A DNA stretch of 45,441 bases. It comes from DASXVX01 sp036504075. GTDB lineage: Bacteria > Bacillota > Sulfobacillia > Symbiobacteriales > Symbiobacteriaceae. The stretch lies in the NCBI GenBank assembly GCA_036504075.1, contig DASXVX010000027.1:1-45441 (forward strand), given 5' to 3'. Below the pieces are notes generated by a model. That model was given only the letters and a program-made list of their open reading frames with translations. It did no database searches and was not told the origin of the DNA. Both the position numbers and the translations under genes were made by a program. Positions 42,137 through 45,441 of this stretch are shown here, piece by piece. Position 1 is the stretch's first letter, and the number at the start of each line of letters is the position of its first letter.

Positions 42137-42299
42137 TCGAGAACTACTCCTTTACCACACCGTGCCTCGAATCAATTATAGCCCCACACGAAAAGTCGGA
42201 ACAGGGTGAGGGGGATATTGCCAGCAGAGCATCAATTTACACCCAAACCGCTGTGACAATTATCCGGTAGGCGTGTCTACTTTCGTCGAACGCTTTCGA

Positions 42300-42328
42300 T
42301 TGCCTTGCCACGGAAAATACCGGATAAT
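42300..42328 (+). promoter_or_regulatory. Candidate sigma-70-type promoter of the TPR-peptide operon
   Basis: -35 TTGCCT (42300-42305) and -10 GATAAT (42323-42328) with a 17-base spacer, about 40 bases upstream of the TPR start. Best-looking housekeeping promoter in the window. Confidence 0.6.
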
Positions 42329-42374
42329 GGGAAACGTGCAAAGCGCCTCCAAGAAACACCTGAGGGGGAAAACC

Positions 42375-43250
42375 ATGGATGCACTTTACGGATTCCTTGA
42401 AGCCGGTCGGTGGGCCGAAGCGTGGACGGAGTTTCAACGGCTCCGGCAAGAGGGGCCAAAGAACCCTCGCCTGCTGCTAATGGGTTCCCACGCCGCCTTT
42501 CGCCTCCGGGACCTGGCCGAGGCCCGCTACCTGGCGGTTACGGCTGTGGAAGCCTGGAGCGAATCCCATCCGGGACGGTTGCTGGGGCAGATTCGGTTCC
42601 ACCTGGCTATGGTGGCCCGCGAACTGGGCGACACCACGGCCGCTTTCCAGGAGTTTAGCCTTTTCCTCTCCGAGCTGCCGGTAAAGTACCCGGACCTGGC
42701 CGATGCCGAAGGGAAAGCTTACTTCTATTTGGCGCTAACGTTGCGCCAGCGGGATGACCTACATGAAGCGGTGCAAGCGTATCGTAAAGCGATCGATTGT
42801 TTCCGGCAAAACGGCCATACCCATTTGGTCTGCAAAGGCCAGCAAAACCTTGCCTGGGTCCTCTGCCTCCTGAAGAATCCCGACGAAGCTCGGGGGTGCC
42901 TGAAAGAAGCCGGTGCCGGGGTGGAAACCCCCGAGGACGAAATCCACCAGACCATGGGCGAGGCGTTCCTGGCCCTGATCGAAGGTGAAAACGGCCTGGC
43001 TGTTGCACTCTGTGAATCCGTCATGCTTCGGGCCGAAGAGGGCGGGCTGACCCCCGAGCAACGCTCCCAAACGTCGTGGTTGGCGGCTACGGCGGCTCTG
43101 GCCCAGGGGAATGGCGACAACGCTTTTACGCTCGCCGGAATTGCTCTGAATAGCGCCGCCGAGGCCCGGGACGCCCGGCTCATCAACGACGCCAGCGCTC
43201 TGCGCCGGCAAATTGTGCTGCGTCAGGCGACGGGGCAAGCGGGAGCTTAG
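42375..43250 (+). CDS. TPR protein without DNA-binding domain, Rap-like layout
   Basis: A 291-residue cytoplasmic protein made of tetratricopeptide-type helix pairs: RWAEAWTEFQRLRQEGPKNP, DLAEARYLAVTAVEAW, HLAMVARELGDTTAAFQEFS, YLALTLRQRDDLHEAVQAYR, QNLAWVLCLLKNPDEARGCL and later weaker units. No helix-turn-helix and no catalytic motif is visible. The start at 42375 has GAGGGGG upstream; the frame is open to 42273 but runs through the promoter. A 53-residue exported peptide is encoded 63 bases downstream with its own strong ribosome site. TPR receptor plus small secreted peptide is the layout of Rap/Phr-type signalling, but sequence similarity to Rap is not evident by eye; it could also be an unrelated scaffold. 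Confidence 0.85.
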   Translation: MDALYGFLEAGRWAEAWTEFQRLRQEGPKNPRLLLMGSHAAFRLRDLAEARYLAVTAVEAWSESHPGRLLGQIRFHLAMVARELGDTTAAFQEFSLFLSELPVKYPDLADAEGKAYFYLALTLRQRDDLHEAVQAYRKAIDCFRQNGHTHLVCKGQQNLAWVLCLLKNPDEARGCLKEAGAGVETPEDEIHQTMGEAFLALIEGENGLAVALCESVMLRAEEGGLTPEQRSQTSWLAATAALAQGNGDNAFTLAGIALNSAAEARDARLINDASALRRQIVLRQATGQAGA

Positions 43251-43313
43251 CTCCGCTTTTCCCGGAACAATTTTCGCTGGGAGAGAAAACAGGAGTCAGG
43301 GGAGGAAGAATGG

Positions 43314-43475
43314 ATGAAGAAGTTGGCGGTTGCGGTTCTGCTGGTAATAGCGACGATGACAGTGGCCGGCGTGGCTTCGGCCGAGCACGGCAACATTGGC
43401 GGTATTGGCACTCGCTCGGTTGGCATCATGGAGTCTGGCAACATAGGCGGCATCGGCGTCAGGACAGGGCGGTAG
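43314..43475 (+). CDS. Small exported peptide precursor with internal repeat
   Basis: A 53-residue gene starting ATG at 43314, eight bases after GGAGG. Residues 1-23 are a textbook signal peptide: MKKL, a hydrophobic core, and VASA before the expected cleavage. The 30-residue product contains two copies of a nonapeptide, GNIGGIGTR (26-34) and GNIGGIGVR (42-50), joined by SVGIMES. The two copies differ in DNA mainly at synonymous third positions (ATT/ATA, GGT/GGC, ATT/ATC, CGC/AGG), so the peptide sequence is what is kept. It lies 63 bases after the TPR gene on the same strand and before a terminator. Possible roles: pheromone for the TPR protein, or a secreted small antimicrobial or structural peptide. 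Confidence 0.75.
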   Translation: MKKLAVAVLLVIATMTVAGVASAEHGNIGGIGTRSVGIMESGNIGGIGVRTGR

Positions 43476-43523
43476 CCGCTCGAGATTTCTGTTCCTGCCG
43501 AGACGGACAGGCACATATATTTG

Positions 43524-43553
43524 GCGGAGGGGTCGCAGAACCCCTCCGCTTAT
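43524..43553 (+). terminator. Terminator of the TPR-peptide operon
   Basis: GCGGAGGGG (43524-43532) pairs with CCCCTCCGC (43541-43549), followed by TTAT. It separates the peptide gene from the radical SAM gene. Confidence 0.75.
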
Positions 43554-43603
43554 CATTGTCCGGTTCACGAAGGTTCCGTCTATGATTGTGAGGGATGATA
43601 CCT

Positions 43604-44722
43604 TTGGCTACGACAGAAACGGCCCTGCCGGGGTTCCGGACCGACCTATGGGAACCAGAACTGACGCGCCGTGGCGGCGCACACCAACTCACCAGCATCG
43701 AAGTGACCGTCACCAACCGCTGCAACATGCGCTGCCGCCACTGTGCCGTAGGCGAGACCCTGGTCATGGCCGACGCGCCGCGTATTCCGCTGGACCTGCT
43801 ACTGCGCCGGCTCGACGAAGTCCCCGGACTCCGTACGCTCAGCATCACCGGCGGCGAGCCCAGCGAGAACCTCGGGACCCTCACTGAATATGTATTGCCG
43901 CTGCTCAGGTACGCCAAGGTGCGGGGCTTGCATACCCAGGTGAACACCAATCTGACGTTCGACCTGGCCCGGTACGAATTGCTGGCGCCGCTGACCGACG
44001 TGCTGCACATTTCCTGGAACTACGTTTCGGTGGCGGACTTCCACCGGATTGCCTGGGGCCACGGGCGGGAGCAAGTGTCGCCCACAGGGTCGGAAAAGCT
44101 CTTCACCCGGATTATCGAGAACGCCCGGGCACTGGCAAGCGCGGGCTGCTTCCTCTCCGCAGAGTCCATGGTCAACCGGGAAACGGCTCCGCACCTGGCT
44201 GCCATGAACCGGTTTATCGCCGAATTGGGTTGCCGCCGCCACGAGGTGCATCCCATGTACCCCGCCGATTGGGCGGTGGAACTGACGGGCCTCATGTTGA
44301 CGCTGGACGAGTTCCGCGTCGCCGCCGACCGGTTCCTGGACGAACGGGACCCGGACCTGTGGTTGCTGCTGGGAACGTTCCCATTCCTGCCGTGCAGTCC
44401 CCGACCGGAAGACCGGGCACTGCTCCGGAAAGTTCGGCAGACCCCGCACGTGACTGTGCGAAACTGCCCGGACGGTCGGAACCGGCTGAACGTCAACGCG
44501 TTTACCGGCGAGGTTTTTGTGACCGACTTTGCCAGCCTGCCGCCGCTGGGCAACCTCCACGCCGACTCGCTGACCGTAGCATTTGATCGCTGGCAGCAAC
44601 ATGCCGGTTTCGCCCCGTATAACTGCTACTGTGCCGAGGCGGGCTGCACAGGGCCTAACCTGGTGGTGGCAGCCATGTACCACCCGGGCGTCGACTTCCG
44701 GGAGCGGAAAGCCCTGCCGTAA
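43604..44722 (+). CDS. yfkAB: Radical SAM protein with C-terminal CxCxxxxC motif, YfkAB-like
   Basis: A 372-residue radical SAM enzyme. The [4Fe-4S]/SAM cluster motif CNMRCRHC lies near residue 40, SITGGEPSEN is the GGE motif that binds the SAM amino group, and near the C-terminus YNCYCAEAGC gives the CxCxxxxC signature of the YfkAB family of Bacillota. Its reaction is not known. The start is taken as TTG at 43604, eight to nine bases after GAGGG; an ATG at 43595 overlaps that ribosome site. It follows the small exported peptide gene, but a terminator stands between, so joint function (for example peptide modification) is speculation. The family is usually found without such peptides. Confidence 0.88.
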   Translation: MATTETALPGFRTDLWEPELTRRGGAHQLTSIEVTVTNRCNMRCRHCAVGETLVMADAPRIPLDLLLRRLDEVPGLRTLSITGGEPSENLGTLTEYVLPLLRYAKVRGLHTQVNTNLTFDLARYELLAPLTDVLHISWNYVSVADFHRIAWGHGREQVSPTGSEKLFTRIIENARALASAGCFLSAESMVNRETAPHLAAMNRFIAELGCRRHEVHPMYPADWAVELTGLMLTLDEFRVAADRFLDERDPDLWLLLGTFPFLPCSPRPEDRALLRKVRQTPHVTVRNCPDGRNRLNVNAFTGEVFVTDFASLPPLGNLHADSLTVAFDRWQQHAGFAPYNCYCAEAGCTGPNLVVAAMYHPGVDFRERKALP

Positions 44723-44734
44723 GGCGCGCCACAA

Positions 44735-44770
44735 AGGGGCCTGACCTGAGTGGTCAAACCCCTCCGTTCT
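44735..44770 (+). terminator. Weak terminator after the radical SAM gene
   Basis: AGGGG-CC-TGACC pairs with GGTCA-AA-CCCCT with a small internal loop, followed by CCGTTCTTC. Confidence 0.45.
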
Positions 44771-44784
44771 TCTACAGATCGAGT

Positions 44785-45072
44785 CTACTTACCAGCGGCG
44801 ACAAGCGCTTCCTGGAGCACCTTCACGGAGTCCCGGACGGCCTGGGCCACGCCGACCGTGTGAATGGACTTGGCCTTGAACCGTTCCACGCTGACCGCCA
44901 TATCGCTGGCAAAGACTACAATGTCCGCATCCGCGATCTCCTGCGGGGTCAGCTCGTTCCGCATGCCCATGGAGCCCTGCGTCTCCACCTTGATTTCATG
45001 GCCGAGCTTCTTGCCGGCCCGCTCGAGCGCCGCGGCGGCCATGTAGGTGTGCGAAAGCCCTGCGGGACAGGC
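44785..45072 (-). pseudogene. PTS fructose-type EIIB domain, truncated upstream
   Basis: The frame encodes ACPAGLSHTYMAAAALERAG followed by KKLGHEIKVETQGSMG and ends VLQEALVAAGK, a complete-looking fructose-family EIIB domain with its phosphorylated cysteine in ACPAG (codon 45069-45067). In the phosphotransferase system this domain carries phosphate from EIIA to the sugar in the membrane. However, upstream of ACPAG the reading frame has no family sequence and no start with ribosome site: it abuts the end of a regulator fragment in another frame. An ATG at 45042 would exclude the essential cysteine. I therefore read this as the 3' remainder of a broken gene, though expression from an unseen start cannot be excluded. 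Confidence 0.75.
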
Positions 45073-45297
45073 GCCGCCTGATGGTGAGTCCTCGGGCAGA
45101 GAACCAGCGAGCCACGCCGTCCAGGTCTTTCTGGATGGTGGCCCGGCTGAAGAACAGCCGGTCAGCCAGCTGTTGCATGGTCGTGACTTCCTGCACGGTG
45201 CGCCGGGAGACTTTCACCCGCCCAGCCAGTTCGGCCAGCGTCGAGGGCTCGTCTCGGTTCAAGAGGACCGTCGGATTGCCCGCAATCTCTGGTCCAC
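45073..45297 (-). pseudogene. Broken PTS-type (BglG/MtlR-like) regulator, N-terminal helix-turn-helix remnants
   Basis: A good ribosome site (AAGGAGG) precedes GTG at 45297, which begins DQRLRAIR; after one missing base the frame continues TVLLNRDEPSTLAELAGRVK and VSRRTVQ, the first helix-turn-helix of PRD/mannitol-type regulators. Then, without the usual ~50-residue linker, comes the second helix-turn-helix VTTMQQLADRLFFSRATIQK ending GLTIRR, and the sequence jumps into the EIIB domain in a different frame. So there is one frameshift, one internal deletion and one fusion. The PRD domains are lost. The promoter and leader region to the right (45300-45441) are still present. Confidence 0.7.
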
Positions 45298-45441
45298 ACG
45301 TCCGCCTCCTTAAGCCAACCTCAGAATATCATCCGATATACGAATCGGTAAAGTTCAGTCTTTTCACACTGATATGTGGCGAGTTTAGATTAATCCCGCG
45401 CAAATCCTTGTTAGAATTGTGACGCAGGGGGTTTTACGGGG

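Overview
The window looks like chromosomal DNA of a GC-rich, Gram-positive-type bacterium, most probably a Bacillota of the Clostridia/Symbiobacteriia kind. This rests on lipoprotein-type ABC binding proteins, a cell-wall SLH-anchored surface protein, a CalY/TasA-like secreted protein, a YfkAB-type radical SAM protein, strong AGGAGG ribosome sites with frequent GTG/TTG starts, and two sigma-54 activators. The assignment is inference from gene content; no rRNA or tRNA gene is present to confirm it.

Left end (1-2190, minus strand): two unidentified genes separated by a 91-bp integron-type attC site, with a GTTAGAC core before the first gene, so this looks like a short gene-cassette array without a visible integrase. 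Then follows (2189-15024, all minus) a catabolic block: an acyl-CoA ligase, an enhancer-binding protein (EBP1) and a split transketolase, then a unit of 3-hydroxybutyrate-type dehydrogenase, branched-chain-amino-acid-type ABC transporter (LivK, LivH, a fused LivM-LivG, LivF) and an acetyl-CoA-synthetase-like enzyme. A canonical -24/-12 promoter and upstream palindromes precede the dehydrogenase, so EBP1 probably activates import and activation of a small organic or amino acid.

Middle (15834-25681, minus): a 1513-residue lectin/Ig-like/SLH surface protein, preceded by three 11-bp-spaced direct repeats and a 1091-residue SARP-type regulator gene, then a zinc alcohol dehydrogenase followed by a tiny Fis-type helix-turn-helix frame. 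Three copies of a ~250-bp noncoding repeat (A, B, C) with a terminator-like hairpin lie downstream of minus-strand genes at 1940, 15214 and 24199.

Right half: DinB-like and PaaI-like proteins and a second complete liv operon (27422-32034, plus); a GNAT acetyltransferase; a secreted helical protein; a ferritin-like protein; EBP2, whose 3' end and downstream spacer hold six 13-bp palindromes followed by a terminator and a sigma-54 promoter for a cysteine-desulfurase-like enzyme; a pair of secreted proteins (beta-propeller-like and CalY-like); a ClC transporter; and a TPR protein followed by a 53-residue exported peptide with an internal repeat (43314-43475). This last pair resembles the layout of Rap/Phr-type peptide signalling and is the best candidate for an undescribed system. 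The window ends in a YfkAB-like radical SAM gene and the wreck of a PTS regulator joined to a fructose-type EIIB.
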